NCBI GenBank assembly: GCA_030407085.1
Contig: CM059582.1
Location: 54,573,001 to 54,637,000, forward strand
Direction of reading: 5' to 3'
From: Trichopria drosophilae
Lineage: Eukaryota > Arthropoda > Insecta > Hymenoptera > Diapriidae
Length of the DNA: 64,000 bases
The notes under the pieces are model-generated. The model was not told the origin of the DNA, made no database searches, and saw nothing but the letters and a program-made list of their open reading frames with translations. The stretch's first letter is position 1. The number at the start of each line of letters is the position of its first letter. Position numbers and translations under genes: made by a program. Below, one piece after another: positions 10,747-22,175 of this stretch.

Positions 10747-12024
10747 AGCGCGGGGGCGGACGAGAGGAAAAAGCGAGGAAACCTTTGCTCCAAGTTCTAG
10801 CTTTTCAGATTGAAGTTGCAGGTAATTTTTTTTTACGGAAATATTCTTTATTATTACGACAACCGGATGAGTGATTTTAAAGAGATTTTGATGCTACGAA
10901 GTGCTGAAAAATAAATATTGAAAATTTGAATTGTACGTCAGGTTACGGAACCTGTCATTTCACATTTGTTTTTCGGTTCAGTCCTTCGCGTTTCCTTGCA
11001 GCGTGCGTGTCATCTGCGAATATTCCTGCAGTATTTTGGAAAAATATGAATGATCTTTTTTAGGTACAGGTTCTAGGCATGATGAGGCGAGATGGTGATA
11101 CCATAAGGTAAGAATTACAATAAGAAATTGTGAAATTCGATGTGATAAAATCACGCTTTGTTTGAGGTTACAAATTATTTTTGGATAATTTGCTTTTCCG
11201 CGTTTCTTATCTAACTAATCAAAGCGTGAAGTAAATTATAATAGGATGTATTTGGTGTTTTTACATTTTCTAAAATTTTCCACGAATTACGATAAGAAAT
11301 TTTATAAGCAGCTTTACATATGCCCCGGTGTTTTCGAAGTTTGTATAGAGAATTTGAAGTTGGAAAAAATTGTCATCCATATATTTATTTCAAAGACATA
11401 TTTACTCAACAAAAATTTCTCTAAAACATATATGATGCAACCTTTTCAGGCGTCATTCCTAACCGAATAAAATGCATTCAACTCGAGAAAATAAAAAAAA
11501 TGTAAAAGAAACAAATTTATTGTATTGTAATTTACTGCACGCTTTGATTAATTAGATAGGAAGCGTGGAAAACCGAGATACCCAAAATTAATTTTTAACC
11601 TCGAAGCGTGATTTTATCGCATCGAATTTCAAACTACTCATTGAATTTTTTATCGTAATTCTTACCTTATGGTATCGCCATCTCACCTCATTATGCCTAG
11701 AACCTGTACCTAAAAAAGATCATCCATATTTTTCCAAAATACTGCAGGAATATTCGCAGATGACACGCACGCTGCAAGGAAACGCGAAGGACTGAACCGA
11801 AAAACAAATGTGAAATGATAGGTTCCGTAACCTGACGTACAATTCAAATTTTCAATATTTATTTTTCAGCACTTCCTAGCATCAAAATCTCTTTAAAATC
11901 ACTCATCCGGTCGCCGTAATAATAACGAATATTTCCGTAAAAAAAATGACCTGCAACTTCAATCTGAAAAGCTAGAACTTGGAGCAAAGGCTTCCTCGCT
12001 TTTTCCTCTCGTCCGCCCCCGCGC
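10747..12024. mobile_element. 1.28-kb foldback element with ~500-bp arms
   Basis: The left tip GCGCGGGGGCGGACGAGAGG mirrors CCTCTCGTCCGCCCCCGCGC at the right. The arms pair almost throughout (left 10747-11240, right 11518-12024), including GTACAGGTTCTAGGCATGATG and the TCAAAGCGTG words at the inner edge. The loop (11241-11517) is AT-rich. Each arm holds a splice-like phrase (TTTTTTAG ... CCATAAG|GTAAGA in the left arm), but I see no protein. Confidence 0.75.
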
Positions 12025-12545
12025 TTTTGTTTGAGTCCCAATTACTCGACTGTGAAAGGTTTTATGAAAACATAATGGGTACTTCAATTAAAAATGACGT
12101 TTGAAAAAATGCTTGTAGAAAATCGTGTTTTCGCCAAAAAGTGAAAAATTGGTCATCGGAGAACCGAAGGCGACAATGAAACTCGAAGACTACTCTGTCC
12201 TTTTCTATGTTATTAAAATAAAAGAAGACAAAACATTCTTCGAGTTCGCGTTTGATTCTCGTTGTTATCGTGATTAATTCCAGAATAAAACAAAAGACTG
12301 CGCAACAAAAAATTGTCGGCAGTGTTTTGTTTTTTCTTCCTTTAACCTCACTATTAGGGCCCGAGCGGCGCGGCAACTAATGTATTCATTTATCTCTGGG
12401 TACTCGAGTATCAAAGACAAAGGCCCTTAATTATATTTAATTATATTAATAAGTCGCTAAGATTGCGAAAAAGGAAAATAACTGACATAACATTCATAGA
12501 ACAAAATGAAACATTACAAAAAATATAAATAGTGAAACACTACTT
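12025..12545. other. Unassigned sequence
   Basis: An open minus-strand frame near 12062-12376 has no recognisable motif and weak coding character. Nothing else seen. Confidence 0.25.
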
Positions 12546-12549
12546 ATAC

Positions 12550-12990
12550 TTATACGACTTGAATGCCGTCGGATTCCCTCGTCCAACTCTTGTCGTATCG
12601 ATACCGAAATTGGTTATAAACCTTGTTCTTCAACTCGTACGTCCTTTTTCCGGACCGTTTCGTTGATGTGGAAGCTGTTGGTGCGTCCTGCAACATTTTC
12701 TTCTAAGACTTTTGCAGAATCCACAATCCTCTACACGGAGAAACCTCTCGTTCAGCTGCCGGACGATTTCGGACAGCAGCTGCACGAAACAAAAGTCAGC
12801 AACGCAACTTCTGCGGGGTATTGCCGCGTTCCTACTTTAAGAGCACTGCGTTCCGTAATGGGAACAGCAACCGTCCGAAGCGGCAGTGATACCGCCATCC
12901 TGCTGCAGGGGGCGACAGTATTCCTGATATGTCGTATTACAGCGCTACGGCAATGCGTTAGTAAACTTATCGTGTTCTATGGTGGCCGGT
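12550..12990 (-). pseudogene. GC-richer coding-like relic, inverted relative of 15.54-15.73 kb
   Basis: On the minus strand 12760-12600 reads CACCAACAGCTTCCACATCA and aligns over roughly 100 bp with 15620-15725 on the plus strand (CAACACCTTCCACTTCAACG). In one frame both give S-T-S-T-K-R-S; in another both give R-T-N-(S/T)-F-H-(I/F)-N-E. GC content stands above the AT-rich surroundings, which suggests old coding sequence. I do not recognise the family. Confidence 0.3.
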
Positions 12991-13369
12991 AGTGCCCATT
13001 GTATGTAAAGTCGGTTTGTTTGTTCGGATTGTTGAAATTGTTTTCTTATATCGATATCTTAATTTGGCTTAAAGTTATGATTTTTTAAGCGCACAAGTCA
13101 TTTATCCTTTCACACCTCCATATTTTAATAAAAATTAATATTAAAAAATAATTTTTTCCTAAATATTATAATTAGGACTTCAAGTTGAAGGTTGAAATGA
13201 ATTTTTTCAGATTTTTTAAAAAACATTTACTGGTCTAAATAACGCTAGGACGAACATGACCTCCGTAATTACAACGAAGGTGCCGAAAATACCTAAGTAC
13301 ACGGAGGGTTAAACTTAAAACAACCGATTTTCTAGGACCAAAATTAATTTATGCAAAGAAAGTGAAACT

Positions 13370-14440
13370 CACCAAATATAGATTTAACAATTCTTAGTCG
13401 AGATCCAATATAAGCACAGAATTACATATAAGGAAACATATTTTATTGATCAGATACTTAATCCTCTTTGCGCATATTTAATGAAGATTTTCTACAGCAT
13501 TACCACTAAATACCTCAATCCGTTTTCTGTTGCATAAAACTAGAATATAAAGTAGAATCAACAATTTTTTGAGCTGAAGTCATATAAAATATGTTAATCT
13601 AAATTAATATTCGGTTCGGAATTTGGTATGCATAATGATTTTCCTTACTGACTTCATATTTAGACTAGCCAAAGCATATTTGGTGAAAATATTCATCAGC
13701 GTTACCTCTCAGTATCTAAAGCTATTTTCTGTTACGTAAAAGTAATAAAAAGTGGAATCAACAATTTTTTGGCCTAAAGTCATATAAAAAGAAAATCAAA
13801 ACTGTTACCGTACATAGAATTACTCATATTTGTTAATCAACATTAATTTTCAGTTCGGAATTTGGTATGCGTAATGACTTTCTTTACTGATGTCATATTT
13901 AGACTCGTAAAGCATATTTGGTGAAAATATTCATCAGCGTTACCTCTCAGTATCTAAAGCTATTTTCTGTTACGTAAAACTAATAAAAAGTGGAATCAAC
14001 AATTTTTTGGCCTAAAATCATATAAAAAGAAAATCAAAATTGTTACTGTTCATAGAATTACTAAAATTTGTTAATCGATATTAATATTCAATTCAGAATT
14101 AGGTCTGCGTAATGATTTCATATTTAGACCCGTCAAAGCATATTTGGTGAAAATATTCATCAGCGTTACCTCTCAGTACCTAAAGATATTTTCTGTTACG
14201 TTAAAGTAATAAAAATTAGAGTCAACAATTTTTTGGTCGGAAATCAATAAACAAGAACATGAAAACTGTTATCTTGTTCAAAATTACTAAATTTTGTTAA
14301 TCGTAATTCATTTTCAGTTCAGAATTAGACATGCGTAATGACTTTCCTTACTGATTTTATATTTATACTCGTTACAGCTTATATTTTGTAAAAATATTCG
14401 TTAGCGTTATAGCTAATAGTAGTAAAACTGAGAATTAACA
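13370..14440 (+). repeat. Tandem array of ~225-240-bp units
   Basis: The phrase CATCAGCGTTACCTCTCAGT recurs at about 13695, 13932 and 14158, with more diverged copies near 13496 and 14400. Each unit also holds TCAACAATTTTTTGG and TTCTGTTACGT. Adjacent units stay well conserved in the middle and decay toward the edges, typical of a local satellite. Confidence 0.75.
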
Positions 14441-14881
14441 CATATGTATGGTTGAGGCCATATTTATAGGTAGCGAAAGTGTTACTCCAGTGAAATTGAT
14501 CAATTGGAACCTATAATTTGATCTGTATATAAACTATTGAATCCACAGTTTGATTATACATCCTCTGAAGTAGAATAAGGTTTTGGTGCAGCAACATTCG
14601 ACTAAAAAATATTTAATGGAAGTATTTTTTCATGCAAATATATGTATAAAGTCAGATGATAATGTCTTTATGCGTATAAAATTTTAGATGAATATTTGTT
14701 CATAATGACTGAATTTCATATTCTATACTAGGTTAGGATATCGTTGCGTCATTTTTCGCCATTCTTTTTAAATTTCACTAGCCTCAAATTAAAATATAAT
14801 ACAGGATAGATGCATATTTTATTTACATACATAACAGTTTATACATTTATCATTCGCTATTCTGTCTTTGTGTGATATATA

Positions 14882-15730
14882 TTATACGCATACATTCGAC
14901 GACTGCTGGATGCCAGTGGTGGGAGACAGCGGCACGGCATGTAGTGCAGCGGTATAGAACGGCGATTTCGGCAAACAGCCCTCCGTAGATTTTCGGACAG
15001 CTGCTCGACGAAATTTCAGGCGACTGCTGAACGTGGGTCGTGGGGGAGCAGCGGGACGGCGCGTAGTGCAGCAGCAGTGGCTACGGTCTTTCCGTGTAAA
15101 TGCAAAGACTGAAAAGGTCGAAAAAGATGTGCCAGCAGAGAGCAGCACCGTCTCCGGAAATGGGGTAAAAAAGAATTGAACCAAATTATTGAACAACTGG
15201 AATAAATTTGAATCAGTGAAAGAATGCCAATAAATATAATTAAACTCTTAATTATACCCTATCAAAACGAATTAAAAAATATTACTTCTACAACTGTGAA
15301 GTGAGGAAAGGATTTTTTTGATTGAAAGTGATTAACAATAAAAATATTTAATTATAATTTTGTTCTTTAAATTTATTCACTTTCTAACGATTTATAGAAA
15401 TATTATTTTTTTATTTAATTTTTATTTGAACATGTAATTTACAGTCTAATACTTTTTATTCACATTGATTCATTGATTCAAATTTCCAAATTTCCAGCAT
15501 TTAATTCAATGTTTTAAATTCTATTTTCGTTTTCTGGGTAATGCAAATGATGCTGCTATCCGGCAACGGTTTTCTCATCTTTTCAGTGACAGCTGCGCTC
15601 GGAACCGGAGAATTTTCGATAACGCGATTTGTAAAAGTGATCTTGAAAAAAATATCGCAAGGCGAACCAACACCTTCCACTTCAACGAAGCGATCCAGAA
15701 AATGGAAACACGAATTGGATTGAAAAATAT
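14882..15730 (+). pseudogene. GC-rich coding-like relic with internal duplication
   Basis: 14900-15080 contains two related ~60-bp blocks (GACGACTGCTGGATGCCAGT and GCGACTGCTGAACGTGGGTC, each followed by AGCGG/AGCGGG-ACGGC-GTAGTGCAGC). 15540-15735 is open in two overlapping frames and is related to the inverted piece at 12.6 kb. A possible acceptor (AAATTTCCAG, near 15498) precedes it and a TGA ends it at 15735. Perhaps the 3' exon of an unrecognised transposon gene. Confidence 0.3.
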
Positions 15731-15739
15731 ACGATGAAA

Positions 15740-16416
15740 ATTATATAATTATGTGCACAAAAAGCCCGTGTATTACGAATATTAAGACTCAATTTGGGAA
15801 TGTTACGTATTTTCAGGGAAAATGTACAAACATTTCTTGGCAGTAAAAACGACTAAACATTTAATGGGTTAAAACATATAATTAATGCTGTGAAAGTTTT
15901 TATTTATATTGTTAGGTACTTTTTAATCATAATGGTACATTATAATGCTATTTTTGTGAAAAACGTGAGATCAACTTTCAAGTGCTAATTTGAGAATGAA
16001 AAGTGGAAAATATACTAACTGTGAAATGATAGTAAACATATAAATAAGTAATAAAATAAAATTCGATTGCAAAACTATATAACGTGACGTCGACGACATG
16101 TTTCGGGATTCCGTTTAGTAGAATCACCAATATAATTAATTGATAAACATATTCGCATTTCCGAAAAATCTCGATCAATTATCAATTGATTTCTTTGATA
16201 TTTTGTAGGATATCATATACATAGTGGTCAGAATTGGAGTCCGAGTATTTAAAAATAGAGTCAGTCATTTTTAATTTATATTCCTTGTCTCATAAGACTA
16301 CCTTACCGACTGACCAGACTGTAAGCCCCTTAAGAATAATGAAATTAATGGAATTTTAACAAAAGGAAATAATTAATGCGCTTAGGTCAATTTTTAATTA
16401 CCTGTATTTGGAAAAG
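15740..16416. other. Unassigned AT-rich sequence left of the DDE/SWIM transposon
   Basis: No repeat partner or protein motif found. I looked here for the upstream half of the DIRS relic seen on the other side of the transposon and did not find it. Confidence 0.3.
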
Positions 16417-16559
16417 AAAGGACCCCGCACACTTTAGCTTGATTTGCGGGCCCGGTTAAATTTCCTGAAACTTCGCTAAGTTGTAGTCCAGAACAGGCCG
16501 AACAAAAGTTCTATATGGTAAAAGCCCCAAAAATCAATAGTTTTCGAGATAAAGTACTA

Positions 16560-17050
16560 TACGATATAGTACGGGCGTACGATATAGGCCCTCGGATCCG
16601 AGACTTTCGCATTTATTTTTTATATGCAACAACAATATGCATAGGTTTTTTTGGTCGCTGATTACGAATGTGATAACAGATTTTAAAAATTCAAAATGGC
16701 GGATCCAATATGGCGGACGAGTTTTGAAAAATTAAACGAAATCGCTTGAAACTCATTATTCTGGGGTTTTTGGGGTCGCTGATCACGAATCTGATATCAG
16801 ATTTTGAAAATTCAAAATGGCGTATCCAATATGGCGGACGAGTTTTGAAAAATTGAACGAAATTGCAAGAAATTCGTTACTTGGGGGTTTTGTGGGTCGC
16901 TGGTTACGAATCTGATATCAGGCTTTGAAAATCTAAAATGGCGGATTCAATATGGCGGACGTGTTTTAAAAAATTGAACGAAATCGCTCGAAACTCGTTC
17001 TTCTAGGGTTTTTGGGGTCCCCGATGATGAATTTGATATCAGATTTGAAA
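16560..17050 (+). repeat. 120-bp modules of the left terminus
   Basis: The phrase AAATGGCGGATCCAATATGG recurs with an exact 120-base step (around 16694, 16814 and 16934), each followed about 80 bases on by GGGGTCGCTGAT-ACGAAT. Point differences between copies are few. Confidence 0.85.
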
Positions 17051-17237
17051 TAATAAAATTAGAATAATATTTCCAATAATTAAGAAATAATAAATACACG
17101 TATAGCATATAAATGCAATATTTATTATTTACAAATAATAACATATTTATACATTTTTTTTGTAGACGTACTGCGTTTTTACCGCGTTTTTACTTTACTG
17201 TGTGTGTGTCGGCGCGTCGTGAGTGAAACCTTAACAT

Positions 17238-19271
17238 TCATTGCCTGTGGCCTGCATCGGTAATATTTTCAAGCATGGCTAGTGAAGGATATTTCACTTG
17301 TGGTTGATGACGAGCATACCCCAAAAACCATAAGATAGAACCAACGTGTGCGCATGAACCGACTGTTCTAGCTCCTGTCTTACACGTACAGTAATAACCC
17401 GAAATAGGGGTATCGATATCTTCATCATTTATGTTATGCTCTTCATATCTGTTGTCAGTGACGAACGCTATAAATATTTGGTACTTAGTTGCATTTCTAA
17501 ATCTTGAATATATTCGAACTCTAATAAGCCCCGGTTCATTCAACAATGTGTCAATGTTAAATTCTTCAGTTTGTTCACGTTGGAGTTTATCCTGAATGTA
17601 AGCAGGCGCAAGATTCACTTGATAAACGCCAAATGTTAAATCATGTAAATAATCTAGGGACAGTCTTGGGAAGTGAGGCACATGGTGTTCATTCAACCGA
17701 ACCCACTGTGCGTTTCGTCTCTCTAAATGATCGTTCTCGACTCTATTTTGAACAACATTAGGATGACGAGACATTTCTATCATTCGTTCTGCTAGTTCTG
17801 GAGTTGCTGCAGCCATGTTGATTGGTTCTCTATATTTATTGAGAATAGCACCAGCAATACGATAAAAATCCCCGATGTTAATGGCATGGGTAATACACAC
17901 AGGTCCGTCTAAGAATTTAAAAACAGATTTAATATGACCATTTCGCGCCTCTACTACCCATCTTGATTTTGTAATTAGCCTGGAATCATTTGCTGCAAAG
18001 GTGTCAAGTTGACGTTGACCACGAAGTAGTAGTGCAGGCATTTTATGATTGATGCCTAAAAGTTCAAGTAGTGGTATAGCATCTCTATAGCCCCGATCGA
18101 CAATGATTATGTCGCCTTCTGCAAACCACATTCGAAGAGCTGCAGGATCTGTTTGCATTTCGTTTTCAAGCATAGCGGCGTCATTATTTTTAGAGTCTGA
18201 GAAATATGGCCCATGAATATCTAAAATGTAACCATTCGGAGCCACAATAAGGGCTGGTTTAATTAAATGTCGACCTTTATGGACCGAGTAGGACTGTCGG
18301 AGTGTTTGAAAGTTACTTGATTTATGTGTATACACGTATGTTCCATCGATAATTGCAATTGCGCGAGGGTCATTAGGGTTCGGATTGTAAAGCCGATTAG
18401 CAAAATCAGTGACATGTCTTTCAATGTATTGTTCTCGAGTAATTGCATTTAATACAATATTTTCTGGTACAAACCTCAACATTAGTGACTTTCGCACATT
18501 AGCGATAACTAATGAAACAGCTTGCCGGCTTGTGCATTTAAATATTACTTTTAAAAAATCATCAGATAAGTTTTGGCGCATTTTACATAAAAATGTAAGT
18601 AGATGTTTTTTACTTATATGTCGAGTTACATTTCTATTAGGTTCCGGTACAGGGACCAAACGTGAAAACAAATCTCTAAATTGCTCACGAGATATTGGGC
18701 TTAAGCTTTTGAACTCGTCTTCTGAGAAACTTTCTTCGTCATCGTAATCAACCATGTTTATTTTACTTGAGACCCGTAAACCCTGTAAGAAAGCTTGCAA
18801 CTGTGGACCGCATATACGATAAGGTCTATTGATAAATTCTATTGTATCCATTAGAGGCAGCGGTATAAATCCATTAGCATCTAAATGCTGAGGACAGCAT
18901 CGAAGTGATTGTGGTATGTATATATTTTTTATGACAAAAACGTTAATCCTACAATTGACAGATAACCTCACAAAATTTCCGCAATTATCGCAAAATATAC
19001 AATTATTATTTCTTTTCAATGTCATTACGTTTAATCTCAAACAGTTTGGATCTTCTTCCAGTTCACGTATCTCTGTATTAATACTTACATTACAATTAAA
19101 ACATAAACGGCTATCCTCCTGAACATCTTGGGGAGGATGATGAAGATATTCTCGACGCAGAATCGCGATTTGGCATTTTTGGTTGTTTTCATTGCCAAAA
19201 ATACGGACCATTACTCGGCGGTGAAATCTTGCGTCACATACATAACAATTTATTCTATTTCGAGCTGCCAT
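17238..19271 (-). CDS. Transposase, DDE_Tnp_4 (IS5/PIF-Harbinger-like) with C-terminal SWIM zinc finger, 677 aa
   Basis: Single uninterrupted exon. The N-terminal 130 residues are Cys-rich (pairs at 9/12, 57/60 and 91/94/97) and probably form zinc-bound DNA-recognition modules. The catalytic core shows IIDGTYVY (D309), VDRGYRD (D392) and VVEARNGHIKS (E441), the D-D-E pattern of DDE_Tnp_4 proteins. The C-terminus has YYCTCKTG ... GSCAHVG (C628, C630, C640, H642), a CxC-x9-CxH SWIM finger. All key residues are present and there are no internal stops, so the protein may be active. The ATG at 19271 is the first in frame and gives a natural N-terminus. It sits inside matching inverted termini, so its likely job is to mobilise this element and its short derivatives. 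The exact superfamily name is less certain than the fold. Confidence 0.9.
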   Translation of the reverse strand: MAARNRINCYVCDARFHRRVMVRIFGNENNQKCQIAILRREYLHHPPQDVQEDSRLCFNCNVSINTEIRELEEDPNCLRLNVMTLKRNNNCIFCDNCGNFVRLSVNCRINVFVIKNIYIPQSLRCCPQHLDANGFIPLPLMDTIEFINRPYRICGPQLQAFLQGLRVSSKINMVDYDDEESFSEDEFKSLSPISREQFRDLFSRLVPVPEPNRNVTRHISKKHLLTFLCKMRQNLSDDFLKVIFKCTSRQAVSLVIANVRKSLMLRFVPENIVLNAITREQYIERHVTDFANRLYNPNPNDPRAIAIIDGTYVYTHKSSNFQTLRQSYSVHKGRHLIKPALIVAPNGYILDIHGPYFSDSKNNDAAMLENEMQTDPAALRMWFAEGDIIIVDRGYRDAIPLLELLGINHKMPALLLRGQRQLDTFAANDSRLITKSRWVVEARNGHIKSVFKFLDGPVCITHAINIGDFYRIAGAILNKYREPINMAAATPELAERMIEMSRHPNVVQNRVENDHLERRNAQWVRLNEHHVPHFPRLSLDYLHDLTFGVYQVNLAPAYIQDKLQREQTEEFNIDTLLNEPGLIRVRIYSRFRNATKYQIFIAFVTDNRYEEHNINDEDIDTPISGYYCTCKTGARTVGSCAHVGSILWFLGYARHQPQVKYPSLAMLENITDAGHRQ

Positions 19272-19495
19272 TGTTATACATTCTAATAATATATTGTCAG
19301 TCTTTACTCTTCAATACACTTATTTTTCCTTACAGATCAAATGAGAAATAACAGAGAATCCAGTATGATTGCAAAAAGATATAACGCATCCCATATCACA
19401 TGGAACGTTAGGATAACATATACAAAATACTGACGAAACGAATGCAAATACGAATCAGATGTCAAAACTAATGAAATGTAGAGCGTAGTATCAAA

Positions 19496-19532
<37 letters not shown>

Positions 19533-20340
19533 ATATATATATATGATGCCGAAACAATTGAACATATGGTGTTCTTATTCAATGTCAAAGCCTAAAACAA
19601 CCAGGAATTTGCAGAGAATCTACTTTACCCAGATAAAAACGTGTTATATACAATTGTATTAAACTATAAAGAAATGAGATATAATTATATAACTATATAA
19701 TTATATAACTATATAATTATATAACTATATATAATTACATAGAAATTCAATACAATCTATATATGTGCCGTCAAACCAAGAATTTTATTTCTAAATTGTA
19801 TTAAATACGAGCGGCGAAGAAATAACATTAATTATTTTCTACATGAGAATTATTTTCAATTATATATGTATATATATATATATCATAAATGATGATATTA
19901 TATACAAGTATATATGAATTTTGTCTCTATAGCACTGTATCCATATATATATATATATGTTTGTATATAATTGTATACGAATGCACATGAGTATATACAT
20001 AATATATAAATGTATACGTATACAACTCTATATAAAACATTCTTGCCGGGTAGCGCAAACAAAAAATGTAAGAAATAGATAACGTAAACTTATAAAATAC
20101 AGAAACAAAGAAAAGGAGTATTAAATAAGATACTGATCTATTGATAAGTTCTTGTCATAAAAAATATATACATACCACAATCAGCTTGTTGCTGTCATCA
20201 GCATTTGAAAATTATTTGCAAGCACTGCAAGTATTTGGTACAAGCTTACAAAAAAACTCAAAGAGCAATTCTTTTAAGGACCTGAGACTCTGCTGTTATC
20301 ATCACAATGGTCTACGATAGGTGATTTTTATTTAAGGTAA
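19272..20340. repeat. Internal AT-rich part of the transposon, (TA)n and ATATAT tracts
   Basis: 19497-19545 is a (TA)n microsatellite with one slip. 19680-19735 repeats TATAACTATATAAT. Further ATATAT runs follow to about 20040. The rest to 20340 is unassigned. The transposase promoter should lie just upstream of 19271, but no clear TATA or initiator stands out against this background. Confidence 0.7.
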
Positions 20341-20344
20341 TCCG

Positions 20345-21060
20345 TTTTATTTTTCAGAAATTGTCGGCCATATGGGATCCGTCATTTTGAATTTTCAAAT
20401 CTGATATCAGATTCGTAATCAGTGACCAAAAAAAAAACCCGAGTAACGAGTTTCGAGCGCTTTCGTTCAATTTTTCAAAACTGGTCAGCCATATTGGATC
20501 CACCATTTTGAATGTTCAAAATCTCATCAGATTCGTTATCAGGGATCCCAAAAACCCTAGAATGATGAGTTTCAAGCGATTCCGTTTAATTTTTCAAAAC
20601 TTGTCAACAATATTGGATCTACCATTTTGAATTTTCAAATCTGATATCAAATTCATCATCGCGGGCCCCAAAAACCCTAGAATAACGAGTTTCGAACGAT
20701 TTCGTTCAATTTTTTAAAACACGTTCGCCATATTGAATCCGCCATTTTAGATTTTCAAAGCCTGATATCAGATTCGTGATCGGCGACCCCAAAAACCCCA
20801 GAATAATGAGTTTCAAGCTATTTCGTTTAATTTTTCAAAACTCGTCCGCCATATTGGATACGCCATTTTCAATTTTCAAAATCTGATATCAGATTCGTGA
20901 TCAGCGACCCCAAAAACCCCAGAATAATGAGTTTCAAGCGATTTCGTTTAATTTTTCAAAAATTGTCCGCCATATTGGATCCGCCATTTTGAATTTTTAA
21001 AATCTGATATCACATTCGTAATCAGCGACCAAAAAAACCTATGACTATTGTTGTCGCATA
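20345..21060 (-). repeat. 120-bp modules of the right terminus
   Basis: Six reverse-oriented copies with an exact 120-base step, each holding GCCATATTGGATCCGCCATT and later AATCTGATATCAGATTCGT. They mirror the left-terminus modules but are more numerous, so the copy number has changed on one side. Confidence 0.87.
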
Positions 21061-21336
21061 TAAAAAATAAATGCGAAAGTCTCGGATCCGGGGGCCTATA
21101 TCGTACGCCCGGACTATATCGTATAGTACTTTATCTCGAAAACTATTGATTTTTGGGGCTTTTACCATATAGAACTTTTGTTCGGCCTGTTCTGGACTAC
21201 AACTTAGCGAAGTTTCAGGAAATTTAACCGGGCCCGCAAATCAAGCTAAAGTGTGCGGGGTCCTTTGTTTAACATCTGATTTGTGATAAAATATAAAAAG
21301 TACATTTTTCGTGTGAAACTGCGATTAAAATAGATT

Positions 21337-22170
21337 TTTTTAGGTTTTATTTTAGATAGCAAACAAATGTCTATACAACTACCTGAAAAGAAACGTGAAA
21401 ACATATTACAAATGATAAATAAAATTATTAAAAATATGACTTGTACAATAAAAGAACTGGCACAATTTATCGGTATCCTCATAGCTGCGTGTCCAGTAAT
21501 CAGATATGCTTGATTGTATACAAAAAGGCTGGAAAGAGAAAAATATTTAGCGTTGAAAAAATAGAAAAATAATTATCGTGCAAAAATTATTATTTCCAAT
21601 ATTGTATTGCCTGATTTGGAGTGGTGGAAAAAGAACGTCAAAACTTCATGTAATTATATTAGGGAACAAAGATATAAAATGGAAATATTTACAGATGCCT
21701 CATTAACCGGATGGGGTGTATACTGTGATGGTAAAATAGGTCACGGAATGTGGGATGGAAGTGAGACAGAATTCCACATTAATGAATTGGAACTCACAGC
21801 TGCATTTATAAGTTTGAAATGTTTCGCAAATGAAATGTACAGTTGCGAAATCTTACTTAGATTGGATAACACAACATCTATTTCATATGTTAACAGAATG
21901 GGTGGAATAAAATATCCAAGATTGACACAAATTGCACGCGAAGTTTGGATTTGGTGTGAAAATCGTGACCTGTGGGTTTATGCATCCTATATTAAATCAA
22001 AAGACAATGAAAAAGCAGATTAGCAATCCCGAATTGTACACAAAGAAACCGACTGGGAATTAGTTCATTGGGCCTACAAGAAAATTCAAAATACATTTGG
22101 AGATTTCGATATAGATCTTTTTTCGAAAATTTAAAATCACTGTGGCGAAATTAGCAGTAACAACGGTACT
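21337..22170 (+). pseudogene. DIRS-type retrotransposon relic: RT connection and RNase H
   Basis: One continuous frame with in-frame stops at about 21511, 21562, 22021 and 22132 but no frameshift. It reads FLGFILDSKQMSIQLPEKKR, then IKELAQFIGILIAACPVIRY, then VLPDLEWW. RNase H follows with FTDASLTGWG (D), INELELTA (E) and LRLDNTTSISYVNRMGG (D). After KDNEKAD comes DWELVHWAYKKI and FGDFDIDLFS, the usual DIRS exit from RNase H. This order is characteristic of DIRS-like elements, which use a tyrosine recombinase. The RT fingers/palm and the recombinase are not seen. The relic starts just beyond the right tip of the DDE/SWIM transposon. Confidence 0.75.
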
Positions 22171-22175
22171 ACTTA

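Larger units (their letters stand above)
16417..21266 (-). mobile_element. 4.85-kb DNA transposon with long modular inverted termini and intact transposase
   Basis: AAAGGACCCCGCACACTTTA opens the element and its reverse complement closes it. About 220 bp of outer terminus is nearly identical at both ends. Each terminus continues inward as tandem 120 bp modules (three to four on the left to about 17050, six on the right from about 20345). The transposase gene (17238-19271) lies between on the minus strand. A clear target duplication is not visible. The 0.66 kb element at 52770-53427 has the same tips and is an internally deleted relative. This looks like a recently intact autonomous element. 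Confidence 0.85.

Noticed and set aside
18409..18747. 112-codon plus-strand ORF
   Set aside because: Lies antisense within the 677-aa transposase gene.
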